Shown here: positions 44,231-54,041 of the stretch, one piece after another
Numbering within the stretch: the stretch's first letter is position 1
Layout of the letters: the number at the start of each line of letters is the position of its first letter
Origin: Marinobacter sp. BW6
GTDB lineage: Bacteria; Pseudomonadota; Gammaproteobacteria; Pseudomonadales; Oleiphilaceae
NCBI RefSeq assembly: GCF_008107725.1
Contig: NZ_VIRN01000064.1
Span: forward strand, 558,001 to 622,000
Direction: 5' to 3'
Length of the DNA: 64,000 nucleotides
Notes under the pieces: model-generated
Seen by the model: the letters and a program-made list of their open reading frames with translations, nothing else
Database searches by the model: none
Told to the model about the DNA's origin: nothing
Position numbers and translations under genes: made by a program

Positions 44231-44866
44231 ATGTTTCGATCCTTCAGAACGGCCTTCCTGCTCCTTTTGGCGCTGTCTGTCTCTGGCCTTGCCCATGCCG
44301 CAGAGTGGAAAGAAGGAACCCATTACAACCGGTTGGATAACCCGGTAAGAACCGACAGCGACTCGGGGATCGAGGTAGCGGAAGTCTTCTGGTATGGCTG
44401 CCCCCATTGTTACAACTTCAAGCCCCTGGTTGAGGAGTGGGCGGCCAATGCCCCTGACTACGTCAATTACGTAAAGATTCCTGCTGCACTGGGAAGAAAC
44501 TGGGAACCCCACGCCTACGCCTTTTATGCGCTTGAGGCCATGGGCGAGCTGGACAAGGTGCACGATGCCCTGTTCGATGCGCTTGCTGGTGAGCGCCGGC
44601 CTCTGAATACGCCGGAAGCACTTGCTGATTTTGTGGCGGATTATGGCGTCGATCCGGATGAATTTGTCAGCAACTACAAAAGCTTTGGTGTGAACGCTCG
44701 CATGCAGAAAGCCCAGTCGAAAATCCGCGGCGCGCGGATCACCGGAACTCCGACTATGCTGGTTAATGGCAAGTACACAGTCAGTGCATCTATGGCCGGC
44801 AGCCATGAGGCCGTTCTGGACGTGGTGGACTACCTTGTTGCCAAAGAGCGGGGCGAAGCGGAGTAA
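44231..44866 (+). CDS. dsbA: Thiol:disulfide interchange protein DsbA
   Basis: The periplasmic disulfide oxidase, 211 residues. It has a signal peptide (LLLLALSVSGLAHAAE), a thioredoxin-fold active site CPHC in WYGCPHCYNF near 56, and the cis-Pro loop TGTPTM near 175. GGAG precedes the ATG. It follows cytochrome c4 beyond a terminator and has its own sigmaE-like promoter, so it is probably an independent, envelope-stress-linked transcript with the EEP-family gene downstream. Confidence 0.95.
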   Translation: MFRSFRTAFLLLLALSVSGLAHAAEWKEGTHYNRLDNPVRTDSDSGIEVAEVFWYGCPHCYNFKPLVEEWAANAPDYVNYVKIPAALGRNWEPHAYAFYALEAMGELDKVHDALFDALAGERRPLNTPEALADFVADYGVDPDEFVSNYKSFGVNARMQKAQSKIRGARITGTPTMLVNGKYTVSASMAGSHEAVLDVVDYLVAKERGEAE

Positions 44867-44925
44867 AACCGCGCCCAGACGCCAGAGTCGAGTCCAACAA
44901 GCAGCCGGCCGGTTGAGACCGCCAT

Positions 44926-45786
44926 ATGTACAAGCATATCCGAAGACAGTTGAATGGCATCCTGAAGCCGGCCGGTGGGCCCAGGGGTGCCAGCTCAGGG
45001 ACCGAGCATGTTCCCGAGTTTGAGCCACAGCGACATATTCGTCTGCTGACCTTCAACATCCAGGTGGGTATCAATACCTCGTCCTACCGCCATTACCTCA
45101 CTCGAAGCTGGCAACACATACTGCCTCACCGCAATCGCATCGAGAATCTCGACCGGATTGCGTCCCTGCTGCGCGGGTACGACGTGGTGGCGTTGCAGGA
45201 GTGCGACGGTGGCAGCCTACGCAGCGGCTATATCAATCAGGTGCAGTATCTGGCCGAAGCAGCGGGCATTCCCTATTGGTACCAGCAGCTGAACCGGAAC
45301 CTCGGGCAGATTGCCCAGCACAGCAACGGCCTTTTAAGTCGTTATCGCCCCCTGGATGTTACCGAGCATAAATTGCCGGGTCTGATTCCGGGGCGGGGTG
45401 CGATCATCGCCAGGTATGGAACCGAGCACGATCCCCTGGTGCTGGTGTTGATGCATCTTTCCCTTAGCAAGACGGCCCAGCAGCGTCAGCTGGGATTCAT
45501 TCGAGAGCTGATTGCCGACTACCGGCATGTGGTACTGATGGGAGACATGAATGCCCACGCCGAGCACCTGCTTACCCAGACACCCCTGAAGGAGACCGAT
45601 CTGGTGCCGTTGCCAGACACTGCTCACAGCTTTCCAAGCTGGCGGCCAGAGAAGGCTCTTGATCATATTCTGGTAAGCCCTTCACTTGAAATCCGACGTT
45701 CGGAAGTGGTGAGCTATCCGATGTCTGATCACCTGCCCATCGCTATGGATGTGGCCCTGCCCGAAGGGTATCTTGAAAAGTTTTGA
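44926..45786 (+). CDS. Endonuclease/exonuclease/phosphatase-family protein
   Basis: A 286-residue member of the EEP (DNase I-like) fold. The conserved metal and catalytic residues are in LLTFNIQVG (Asn), VALQECDGG (Glu), HLSLSK (His), LMGDMNAHAE (Asp-x-Asn) and the C-terminal SDHLPIAMD (Asp-His). No signal peptide is seen. Substrate is unknown; relatives are nucleases or lipid phosphatases, and the same kind of gene follows dsbA in Pseudomonas. It ends 16 bases before a bidirectional terminator. Confidence 0.85.
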   Translation: MYKHIRRQLNGILKPAGGPRGASSGTEHVPEFEPQRHIRLLTFNIQVGINTSSYRHYLTRSWQHILPHRNRIENLDRIASLLRGYDVVALQECDGGSLRSGYINQVQYLAEAAGIPYWYQQLNRNLGQIAQHSNGLLSRYRPLDVTEHKLPGLIPGRGAIIARYGTEHDPLVLVLMHLSLSKTAQQRQLGFIRELIADYRHVVLMGDMNAHAEHLLTQTPLKETDLVPLPDTAHSFPSWRPEKALDHILVSPSLEIRRSEVVSYPMSDHLPIAMDVALPEGYLEKF

Positions 45787-45802
45787 GCGGGAGAAAAGCC
45801 AC

Positions 45803-45834
45803 AAAAAAGCCCGGCGCATTGGCCGGGCTTTTTT
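45803..45834. terminator. Bidirectional rho-independent terminator
   Basis: A perfect 13-base stem (AAAAAAGCCCGGC / GCCGGGCTTTTTT, 6-base loop) between the EEP gene and convergent rpmG. The A and T runs make it work in both directions. Confidence 0.88.
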
Positions 45835-45853
45835 GTGGATGCCGGATCAGGAA

Positions 45854-46009
45854 TTACTTGATCTTGGCTTCCTTGTACGCAACGTGCTTGCGGACAACCG
45901 GATCGTACTTTTTGATCTCGATTTTTTCCGGGGTGTTACGCTTGTTCTTTTTGGTCGTGTAGAAGTGACCAGTGCCTGCTGATGAAACCAGCTTGATTTT
46001 CTCGCGCAT
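45854..46009 (-). CDS. rpmG: 50S ribosomal protein L33
   Basis: A 51-residue basic protein that begins [19 protein letters not shown] and continues [18 protein letters not shown], typical of L33 without the zinc-binding cysteine pairs (the zinc-free form). It lies 11 bases after rpmB, the usual bacterial rpmBG operon, and ends before the bidirectional terminator. Confidence 0.95.
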   Translation of the reverse strand: MREKIKLVSSAGTGHFYTTKKNKRNTPEKIEIKKYDPVVRKHVAYKEAKIK

Positions 46010-46020
46010 GATGCGGCTCC

Positions 46021-46257
46021 TTAAAATTTCTCGCCGCGGGCACGAAGATCGGCCAGCACAGCGTCAATGCCTTTTTTATCGATGATGCGCATGCCCTTGG
46101 TGGATACGCGCAGCTTCACGAAACGCTTCTCGGACTCAACCCAGAAACGATGGTTCTGCAGATTCGGCAGAAAACGACGACGAGTGTGGTTCATCGCGTG
46201 GGAAACGTTGTTACCGGATACCGGACGCTTACCGGTAACCTGACAAACTCTGGACAT
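46021..46257 (-). CDS. rpmB: 50S ribosomal protein L28
   Basis: A 78-residue basic ribosomal protein with [21 protein letters not shown] at its start and [29 protein letters not shown], matching L28 of gammaproteobacteria. The ATG at 46257 is the standard start; an in-frame upstream codon would add a non-conserved extension. It heads rpmBG, with a good sigma70 promoter upstream (46397-46425). Confidence 0.95.
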   Translation of the reverse strand: MSRVCQVTGKRPVSGNNVSHAMNHTRRRFLPNLQNHRFWVESEKRFVKLRVSTKGMRIIDKKGIDAVLADLRARGEKF

Positions 46258-46396
46258 ACTTGCCTCCGACCTGAGCAATGGTCTCTAAAATACGAATTCG
46301 TTTTTAATGCGTCTCTGGTTGCTAAGGAGCCGTTAGGCCCCCATTCGCGCCTCTAAACTGAACGCTGCTCGCCAGACGCCGCCAGAAAGGGACGCT

Positions 46397-46425
46397 TTTA
46401 TACCAGAACTGGCCCCCCAACGCAA
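46397..46425 (-). promoter_or_regulatory. Sigma70 promoter for rpmBG
   Basis: On the reverse strand, TTGCGT and TATAAA are spaced 17 bases apart, 4 and 5 matches to the consensus. It is about 140 bases upstream of rpmB, giving a long leader. A GC-rich inverted repeat (ACTGGCC...GGCCAGT) overlaps the spacer. Confidence 0.65.
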
Positions 46426-46485
46426 AAAATTGTTGGGAATTTGGCCAGTTTTCCGGCATTGACGTGGACTCTTATTGATCGGGCT

Positions 46486-47160
46486 TTACAGCAGACCCCG
46501 TTCAGCGAGCGATATTACCTCACCATGGCCAACAACCATATGGTCAAGAACCCTGATATCCACCAGCCCAAGGGCCTCTTTCAGCCGGCGGGTGAGGGAA
46601 ATGTCGGCCTGGCTCGGTTCTGCGACTCCCGAGGGGTGGTTATGGGCAAAAATCACTGCGGCTGCATTGTCCTCCAGGGCCTGTCGCACCACTTCCCTTG
46701 GATAGACGGCAGCACCGTCGATGGTGCCCCGGAACAACTCACGGTATTGGATGACACGATGGCGATTGTCCAGGAACAGGCCGGCGAACACTTCGTGGGG
46801 ATAGGTGCCGAGCCGGCTGGTGAGGAACCGGCGGGTATCTTCGGGCGAGCGCAGTGGGTCCCCCTGGCGAAGCGGTTCGTCCATGACCCGTCGGGCCATT
46901 TCCATGGCCGCCTGAACCTGGGCATATTTGGCGGTTCCCAGACCTTTGACGTTGCAGAACTGGCGGCGGGAAGCTGTCAGCAGTCCCCGGAGCCCGGAAA
47001 ACTCCTCAATCAGATGACGGGCCAGTGCCATAACCGGCATGCCGGTAGTGCCGGTCCGTAAAAATATGGCAAGCAGTTCGGCGTCGGAGAGGGTTTGCGG
47101 CCCGTGGGCGAGCAGGCGTTCCCGCGGACGTTCGTCCGTGGGCCAGGCGGAGTCTGACAT
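46486..47160 (-). CDS. radC: RadC-family JAB-domain protein
   Basis: A 224-residue protein of the RadC/YicR family. An N-terminal helix-hairpin-helix-like part ([32 protein letters not shown]) leads to a JAMM metalloprotease-like domain with [14 protein letters not shown] and an upstream Glu. Though named for DNA repair, its function is not established in most bacteria. It is a single gene, divergent from coaBC. Confidence 0.9.
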   Translation of the reverse strand: MSDSAWPTDERPRERLLAHGPQTLSDAELLAIFLRTGTTGMPVMALARHLIEEFSGLRGLLTASRRQFCNVKGLGTAKYAQVQAAMEMARRVMDEPLRQGDPLRSPEDTRRFLTSRLGTYPHEVFAGLFLDNRHRVIQYRELFRGTIDGAAVYPREVVRQALEDNAAAVIFAHNHPSGVAEPSQADISLTRRLKEALGLVDIRVLDHMVVGHGEVISLAERGLL

Positions 47161-47234
47161 CTTGGCTTCCTTGCATTGGTTATTTCCGGCCCCGGCGCTT
47201 CCTGCGCCGAGACGGGCATCTCAGGATTACAAAG

Positions 47235-47252
47235 GTTACTTTAAAAAGTAAC
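47235..47252. promoter_or_regulatory. Dyad GTTACTTT-AA-AAAGTAAC between radC and coaBC
   Basis: A perfect 8-base inverted repeat with a 2-base centre in the divergent gap, 75 bases from the radC start and 95 from coaBC. It may be an operator; the AT-rich content raises the chance of coincidence. Confidence 0.35.
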
Positions 47253-47346
47253 AATCGGTAAACGTATGCCGGGCCTGGCAGGCTGTCGCTGCGGCCTGAG
47301 CATGCTATCTTATAAGCCTTTCATTTTATGCGGAAACGGAGCCCCT

Positions 47347-48546
47347 ATGGCCGCCAGACGAATCCTCCTGGGAGTGACCGGTGGTATTGCCGCCTATAAA
47401 AGCGCCGAACTGGTTCGCCAGCTGAAGAAAGCGGGCCATCAGGTGCGGGTTGTCATGACCCGTGGGGCAGAAGCGTTCGTGGCGCCACTGACCTTCCAGG
47501 CACTGAGTGGCGAACCGGTTCGGACCTCCTTGCTGGACCCTGAGGCGGAAGCTGGCATGGGGCATATCGAGTTGGCCAAATGGGCCGATCAGGTGGTGAT
47601 TGCGCCGGCGTCGGCCGATTTTATCGCCCGTCTGGCCCAGGGTATGGCCGACGATTTGCTGGCCACGGTCTGTTGCGCAACCGAAGCGCCCATTGCGGTG
47701 GTGCCCGCGATGAACCAGGCCATGTGGAGCAATGACCGCACCCAGAGGAATATCCGGCTCCTGGCAGAGGATCCCCAGATTGAATTGTGGGGGCCCGAAC
47801 AGGGTGCCCAGGCCTGTGGCGATACCGGGCCGGGCAGAATGCTGGAACCGGAGGACATACTCGGTCTCGTTGATCGCGCCAGCAACGGAGTCCTCTCCGG
47901 CAAGACGGTGGTGATTACGGCGGGCCCCACCCGTGAGCCCATTGACCCGGTTCGCTACATTAGCAATCACAGTTCCGGAAAGATGGGTTATGCCCTGGCG
48001 GATGCAGCACGCAGGGCAGGCGCCCGGGTAGTTCTTGTCAGTGGTCCTGTGACGCTGGCGCCACCGACCGGTGTCGACGTCCGCCAGGTGTTAACAGCCG
48101 AGGACATGTTGCGGGAAGCCTCGGGTGCAGTGGATGAAGGCTGCGACCTGTTCATCGCGACGGCCGCCGTGGCGGATTACCGGCCGGAGACCTGTGCCGG
48201 GGACAAGATCAAGAAATCCAGTGAAGCCATGACGCTCTCGCTGGTGCGTAACCCGGATACGCTGGCAACCATTGCCGGTCGTGAAGGCGCGCCCTTTTCC
48301 GTGGGTTTCGCGGCGGAAACCACCGACGTGGCGAACTACGCCACTGACAAAATGCAACGCAAGAAACTGAACATGATAGTGGCCAACGACGTTTCGGCGC
48401 CGGGTCTGGGCTTCAACAGTGACAATAATGCGGTAACCGTTTTCTGGCCCGGTGGCCAGGCATCAATCGGGCCGGACAGCAAAACGAACATTGCCCGACA
48501 GCTTGTGGCGATGATAGGTGAACATCTTGGTCAGGCCGCCCGCTGA
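47347..48546 (+). CDS. coaBC: Bifunctional phosphopantothenoylcysteine decarboxylase/phosphopantothenate--cysteine ligase
   Basis: CoaBC joins cysteine to phosphopantothenate (CTP-dependent) and decarboxylates the product, two steps of CoA synthesis. The 399-residue protein has the FMN-binding CoaC domain ([42 protein letters not shown] with the catalytic His; NQAMW) and the CoaB domain from ~190 ([33 protein letters not shown] with the CTP-binding Lys). ATG 47347 begins the conserved domain. It heads the forward run coaBC-dut-algC-argB. Confidence 0.95.
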   Translation: MAARRILLGVTGGIAAYKSAELVRQLKKAGHQVRVVMTRGAEAFVAPLTFQALSGEPVRTSLLDPEAEAGMGHIELAKWADQVVIAPASADFIARLAQGMADDLLATVCCATEAPIAVVPAMNQAMWSNDRTQRNIRLLAEDPQIELWGPEQGAQACGDTGPGRMLEPEDILGLVDRASNGVLSGKTVVITAGPTREPIDPVRYISNHSSGKMGYALADAARRAGARVVLVSGPVTLAPPTGVDVRQVLTAEDMLREASGAVDEGCDLFIATAAVADYRPETCAGDKIKKSSEAMTLSLVRNPDTLATIAGREGAPFSVGFAAETTDVANYATDKMQRKKLNMIVANDVSAPGLGFNSDNNAVTVFWPGGQASIGPDSKTNIARQLVAMIGEHLGQAAR

Positions 48547-48587
48547 CTCAGCGAAGCGTACCCGTACCACAATCGACAGGACCTCTC

Positions 48588-49049
48588 ATGAGCAGGAAAA
48601 ATCTTCAGGTACGTATTCTGGATGATCGCATTGGCAGCCAGATTCCCTTTCCCGAGTATGCCACTGAAGGCTCTGCAGGCCTCGACCTTCGGGCCTGCCT
48701 GGACGAGCCGCTGACTCTCGAGCCGGGCGATACCCAACTGATCAGGACAGGGTTGTCGATCCACATTGCCGACCCGTCTCTGGCGGCCATGATCCTGCCG
48801 CGAAGCGGGCTCGGCCACAAGCACGGCATTGTGCTTGGCAATTTGGTGGGATTGATCGATTCGGATTATCAGGGCGAGTTGATGGTGTCCTGTTGGAACC
48901 GGGGTCGCACCAGCTTTACCGTGGACGTGGGCGAACGCCTGGCGCAGTTGGTGTTGGTCCCCGTTGTTCAGGCCGACTTTGAGGTGGTTTCGGAATTTGA
49001 CGCCAGTGCCCGTGGTGACGGTGGCTTTGGTTCCACCGGTACGCGGTGA
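48588..49049 (+). CDS. dut: Deoxyuridine 5'-triphosphate nucleotidohydrolase
   Basis: The dUTPase, 153 residues, a homotrimer that hydrolyses dUTP to dUMP and keeps uracil out of DNA. All five motifs are seen: [36 protein letters not shown] and the C-terminal [11 protein letters not shown]. It lies 41 bases after coaBC, the usual dfp-dut neighbourhood. Confidence 0.96.
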   Translation: MSRKNLQVRILDDRIGSQIPFPEYATEGSAGLDLRACLDEPLTLEPGDTQLIRTGLSIHIADPSLAAMILPRSGLGHKHGIVLGNLVGLIDSDYQGELMVSCWNRGRTSFTVDVGERLAQLVLVPVVQADFEVVSEFDASARGDGGFGSTGTR

Positions 49050-49143
49050 CCTGGGGCCGGCCACGCAGAACCGCGCGCCGGCGTCTATACTTTGCGGGTA
49101 ACTGCTTGTCCAGGACGATAAAATTACAACTGCAGGATGGACT

Positions 49144-51786
49144 ATGAAGCTGGGTAAAAAGAAAGATGCCGACGCGTCCGTTGATGAAAAGCCGGCGAAG
49201 AAAGCGGTGAAAAAGGAAAAAACCAGTTCTTCGGGAACAAAACTGAAGCGACTTAATTCCGTGGCGGTGAACCAGTCGCTGGTCGTTGTTCTGGCGGGTG
49301 TGATTGCCGTTGCCTTGCTTCATTTCCTGGTGGTCCAGCCGTCGGCAAAGGAGCGCTTCGAGTCATTGAAAGTCCTGGAGGCGGATGCGGCTGCGCTTCG
49401 ACTGAACCAATATTTTGATCAGGTCCAGAAAAGCGTTAATGGTCTGGCCACGCAGCCCCATGTCATTCAGGCCCTGAACAGCCGGAACGAGATTCCGGCA
49501 ACCGAGGTGCAACTGGCGGATTCACTGCCCGGCATCGAAGCGGTTCATCTGTTTCCCTACCGTGACATTCCGCGCGCCTCCAGCAGTGAGGGCCTGCTGG
49601 GCTTCTCGGGGCTTGAGCTGGCCCGGCGCGCTGAAACCGGCCAACGACTGTTCCCCGATGCGTTTCCACGGGATAACCGCTGGTTTGTCCAGATGGCGAC
49701 CCCGGTCCGTAACCCTACAAGCAATGCGGTCATCGGGAGCCTGCTGATCATTTTCGACTCCACCCAGATCCAGCCGTTGCTGCAAGTGGTCAATTCCAGT
49801 CTTGGTGGCCAGCTGGCGCTGGTGCAGACCGTGTCCGGTTCATCCCGCACAGTGGTCAGTAAAGGCACTGGCTCCGGGAGTGCTGAATCCCGAGGGCTAA
49901 CCAACCCTGACTGGACCGTGACCTATACCCCAGCCAAATCATCCGCAGCGCCGGTGGACACGGTGATGATTGCCATTCTGGTAGGAGTTCCCGCGCTAAT
50001 CGCTGCCATCATCGTCTGGGTCCTGGTGGGCGGTGCCCAGAAGGGTTTGCGCCAGGACGTGACGGCCCTGATCCAGTGGGCCCACAAGGTGTTCGGCGGA
50101 GAGCGGGTAAAACTGCCGACCTTCCGTTGGGATATGGTGGCCTCAACCGGTGAGGTGCTCTACCGATTGTCCCAGGTGGTTGATAAACGGGTCGCCAAGG
50201 CCGGAGAAACCGCAAAGCCCAGGCAAGCCGGTTCCGGAAAGTCTGGCGCTGGTGCTGCCAAGGGCGGCGATGAGCCTCTGTTTCAGGACAAGGACATGCC
50301 CGATATCGACATGCTCGATGGTGACGAAGATGTTCTCGGGTTTGGCAGTGGCGACGATACGGTCTTTGGTTCCGGTGATACGCCGGATGTGGACGAGGTG
50401 GCCCTGCCTCAGGTAGAGCTTTCCGCGGATATTTTTCGGGCTTATGACATTCGGGGCATTGTCGGTGAGACCCTGACCTCCGAAGGGGTGGAGGTGATTG
50501 GTCGGGCCATTGGTTCCGAAGCCCTGGAGCGCGGCGTCGACAGCCTCTGTATCGGCTACGACGGTCGCCACTCCAGCCCGGATCTGGCGGATGCTCTCGC
50601 ACGCGGCGTAATGGCCACCGGGTGCAATGTGATTCATGTGGGTGCCGTGCCCACGCCAGTCCTCTATTTTGCCACCCATGAACTCCAGACCGGCTCCGGC
50701 GTCATGGTGACCGGTAGCCATAACCCCTCCAATTACAATGGCCTGAAAATCATGCTCGGCGGGGAAACCCTCTCGGGTGAGGCCATCCAGAAACTGTATC
50801 AGCGCATTCAGACCGGGGATTTTGCCAACGGTCGGGGCAGCCAGAGCAGCGAGGACGTTCGTCGCGCCTATCTGGATCGGATTGTTGGCGATATTGCGGT
50901 AGCAGCACCACTTAAGGTAGTGGTCGATGCCGGCAATGGCATTGCTGGTGAACTCGCGCCCATGCTTATCGAGGAGCTGGGCTGTGAGGTGATTCCATTG
51001 TACTGCGATGTGGATGGTGATTTTCCGAATCATCATCCCGATCCCGGAAAACCGGCGAATCTTGCGGATCTGATTGCCAGGGTTGACTCGGAAGGCGCCG
51101 ATATCGGTCTGGCCTTTGATGGCGATGGCGACCGACTGGGCGTGGTAACCAATTCCGGAAAGATTATCTGGCCGGATCGCCTGATGATGCTGTTCGCCCG
51201 GGATGTGGTGTCCCGGAACCCCGGTGCGGACGTTCTCTACGACGTGAAGTGCAGTCGCAGGCTGGCCGGTGTGATTTCAGAAGCCGGCGGCAGACCGATC
51301 ATGTGGAAAACCGGTCATTCCCTGATGAAGGCGAAAATGAAAGAAACTGGCGCTCTTCTGGCCGGGGAAATGAGCGGTCATATTTTCTTTGGCGAACGCT
51401 GGTACGGGTTTGATGATGGTCTCTATTCTGCTGCCCGCCTGCTGGAAATTCTTGGCATTGAAGACCGGCACAGCGATGAAGTCTTTGAGGATTTCCCGGA
51501 CGATATCAGCACCCCAGAGCTGAATGTCGAAGTGACCGAAAGCTCCAAGTTCGACATCATTGCGCGCCTCGGCGAGGCCGGCGACTTCGGTGATGGCAAC
51601 ATCAGTACGATTGATGGCATCCGTGTGGACTACACCGATGGCTGGGGACTGTGCCGGGCATCAAACACCACCCCAGTGCTGGTTTTACGCTTTGAAGCGG
51701 AGACCGACGAGGCACTGGAGCGTATCAAGTCTGTGTTCCGGGACCAGCTGCAGAAGGCAGCGCCGGATCTGGTGGCGGATTTCTGA
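49144..51786 (+). CDS. algC: Phosphomannomutase/phosphoglucomutase with membrane-anchored N-terminal sensor-like domain
   Basis: The catalytic domain (residues ~424-880) is AlgC-type PMM/PGM, which interconverts the 1- and 6-phosphates of mannose and glucose for LPS and exopolysaccharide. S525 in TGSHNPSNYNG is the phosphoserine; D659-x-D661-x-D663 binds Mg2+; GEMSGHIFFGE and RASNTTPVLVLRFE bind sugar. The first ~420 residues are unusual: a basic start, a membrane helix (~45-64), a ~210-residue periplasmic region, a second helix (~275-297), a short cytoplasmic segment and an acidic Gly/Asp linker. Long versions also exist in Pseudomonas. A double-headed topology that senses the periplasm and controls an enzyme is an inference. 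dut is upstream, argB downstream. Confidence 0.9.
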   Translation: MKLGKKKDADASVDEKPAKKAVKKEKTSSSGTKLKRLNSVAVNQSLVVVLAGVIAVALLHFLVVQPSAKERFESLKVLEADAAALRLNQYFDQVQKSVNGLATQPHVIQALNSRNEIPATEVQLADSLPGIEAVHLFPYRDIPRASSSEGLLGFSGLELARRAETGQRLFPDAFPRDNRWFVQMATPVRNPTSNAVIGSLLIIFDSTQIQPLLQVVNSSLGGQLALVQTVSGSSRTVVSKGTGSGSAESRGLTNPDWTVTYTPAKSSAAPVDTVMIAILVGVPALIAAIIVWVLVGGAQKGLRQDVTALIQWAHKVFGGERVKLPTFRWDMVASTGEVLYRLSQVVDKRVAKAGETAKPRQAGSGKSGAGAAKGGDEPLFQDKDMPDIDMLDGDEDVLGFGSGDDTVFGSGDTPDVDEVALPQVELSADIFRAYDIRGIVGETLTSEGVEVIGRAIGSEALERGVDSLCIGYDGRHSSPDLADALARGVMATGCNVIHVGAVPTPVLYFATHELQTGSGVMVTGSHNPSNYNGLKIMLGGETLSGEAIQKLYQRIQTGDFANGRGSQSSEDVRRAYLDRIVGDIAVAAPLKVVVDAGNGIAGELAPMLIEELGCEVIPLYCDVDGDFPNHHPDPGKPANLADLIARVDSEGADIGLAFDGDGDRLGVVTNSGKIIWPDRLMMLFARDVVSRNPGADVLYDVKCSRRLAGVISEAGGRPIMWKTGHSLMKAKMKETGALLAGEMSGHIFFGERWYGFDDGLYSAARLLEILGIEDRHSDEVFEDFPDDISTPELNVEVTESSKFDIIARLGEAGDFGDGNISTIDGIRVDYTDGWGLCRASNTTPVLVLRFEAETDEALERIKSVFRDQLQKAAPDLVADF

Positions 51787-52740
<954 letters not shown>

Positions 52741-52764
52741 CGGCACCCGACAAGGAGTTTCCGG

Positions 52765-54015
52765 ATGAAGCGCCTGCTTGCGACGCTGGTAGTACTGGTT
52801 CTGGTCGGCTTTGCCGCGTTCAAGGCGGGTGTCTGGTGGCTGGCAGACCAGCGCATGGCCGAAGCCAGGCAGGCACTGGAACCCTATGGTGTGCTTCATC
52901 GAGGCAGCATCAGTTCCGGCGTTGAGGGCCGGTTGGTTCTCAAGGACGCCAGTTGGCAGGATTTTGAGCTTACCCAGCCTCTGGATATAGCCAGGGTAGA
53001 GCTTGATACCGGCTCACCTGTCAGCTTGCTGTCCGCCCTGTTCGAGCCGGCCAGGTTGCCGGCGCAGTGGAACCTGCGACTTGATGGCCTTGGCCTGACC
53101 CTTGACCCGACAATGCTTCGGAATTGGGTTACCGCAGAGGGCGCCAACAGCGATGGTGATCCGGCGCTGTTTGTCCTTTCCTGTGCGCCAGATCCCCGCC
53201 AGCAACTGGGAAGCGGAGACCTGATCCGGATGGGCATCACCGCACTTGATGGCGAGGGCTTCGTACGCCAGTCCCCGGGAAATCTCCATGCTGAGCTGAA
53301 TACCATCAGCACTGGCAGTCTTGAACTGAACTGGCCTGATGCTCGAATCCGGATTCAGGATTCGGAACTGACCGTTTCCAGTGGTTCCGAGCCCATGAGT
53401 GTGACCCTGCGCGATGGCGGCCTGATGCGTCGCATTGCCGCCTACTGTGCCCGCGAAGCCGGAATCGAAACCGGCGAATGGGCCGGGCGCGCGGTGCAGG
53501 CGCTGGCCACCGGACTTGAAGCCCAGGGCCTGGCGGCCAGTGACCAGTTGAAAGCGCTTTACCGGCAGTGGCTGCTTGAGGGCGGTGAGGTCACTGTGAG
53601 CGTGCAGCCGGATCAGCCACTGTTCGGTGTGCCCGTCATAGGGGGTGAGAGCGATGGCGAGCGCCAGAGCTGGCCGGTTCGATACAATGGTGCCGGCGTG
53701 CCAGACGTCTATCTGTCCGAGGCAGAGCCTTTCATTCAGGCAACACCGGACGTGGCGGTTGAGCCGGTGGTGCCAAGGGAAGATCCAGAAACCGAGAGCT
53801 GGTACCCGGCGGAACTTGAGAGCGCCGGGCAATGGATTGATCGGCAGGTTCGGGTAACGCTGTCCAACGACAATGTTGTAGAGGGGCGGCTGGTGAGCGT
53901 CAGCGAACGTGAGCTTGAAGTGGCCCGTGTCGTTGCCGGTGGCGAAGTCGCCTATCCGATGTTGATCCGGGCCATTACCAACTTTGAAGTATGGCGTCGT
54001 GGCCGTGCACAATGA
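52765..54015 (+). CDS. Unrecognised membrane-anchored protein with Sm-like C-terminal segment
   Basis: A 416-residue protein I cannot assign. It has an N-terminal membrane anchor (residues ~4-24), so the rest is probably periplasmic, a long beta-rich and low-cysteine middle section (~35-340) with an acidic Pro-rich linker (~325-355), and a final ~55-residue segment (VRVTLSNDNVVEGRLVSVSE...YPMLIRAITNFEV) whose pattern resembles an Sm/SH3-like beta-barrel. AAGGAG precedes the ATG at 8 bases. It sits 24 bases after argB and 26 before argE, so it is co-transcribed with arginine genes; no arginine role is shown. Confidence 0.7.
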   Translation: MKRLLATLVVLVLVGFAAFKAGVWWLADQRMAEARQALEPYGVLHRGSISSGVEGRLVLKDASWQDFELTQPLDIARVELDTGSPVSLLSALFEPARLPAQWNLRLDGLGLTLDPTMLRNWVTAEGANSDGDPALFVLSCAPDPRQQLGSGDLIRMGITALDGEGFVRQSPGNLHAELNTISTGSLELNWPDARIRIQDSELTVSSGSEPMSVTLRDGGLMRRIAAYCAREAGIETGEWAGRAVQALATGLEAQGLAASDQLKALYRQWLLEGGEVTVSVQPDQPLFGVPVIGGESDGERQSWPVRYNGAGVPDVYLSEAEPFIQATPDVAVEPVVPREDPETESWYPAELESAGQWIDRQVRVTLSNDNVVEGRLVSVSERELEVARVVAGGEVAYPMLIRAITNFEVWRRGRAQ

Positions 54016-54041
54016 TTCCAGTGGGAATCTGAGAGGAAACT

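Noticed and set aside
46405..46440. Inverted repeat ACTGGCC...GGCCAGT as a radC terminator
   Set aside because: No T run follows on the radC strand, and the same bases form a good promoter spacer for rpmBG.
49144..50410. The N-terminal part of algC as a separate gene fused by a sequencing error
   Set aside because: The frame is open throughout, the linker is plausible, and long AlgC versions exist in Pseudomonas.
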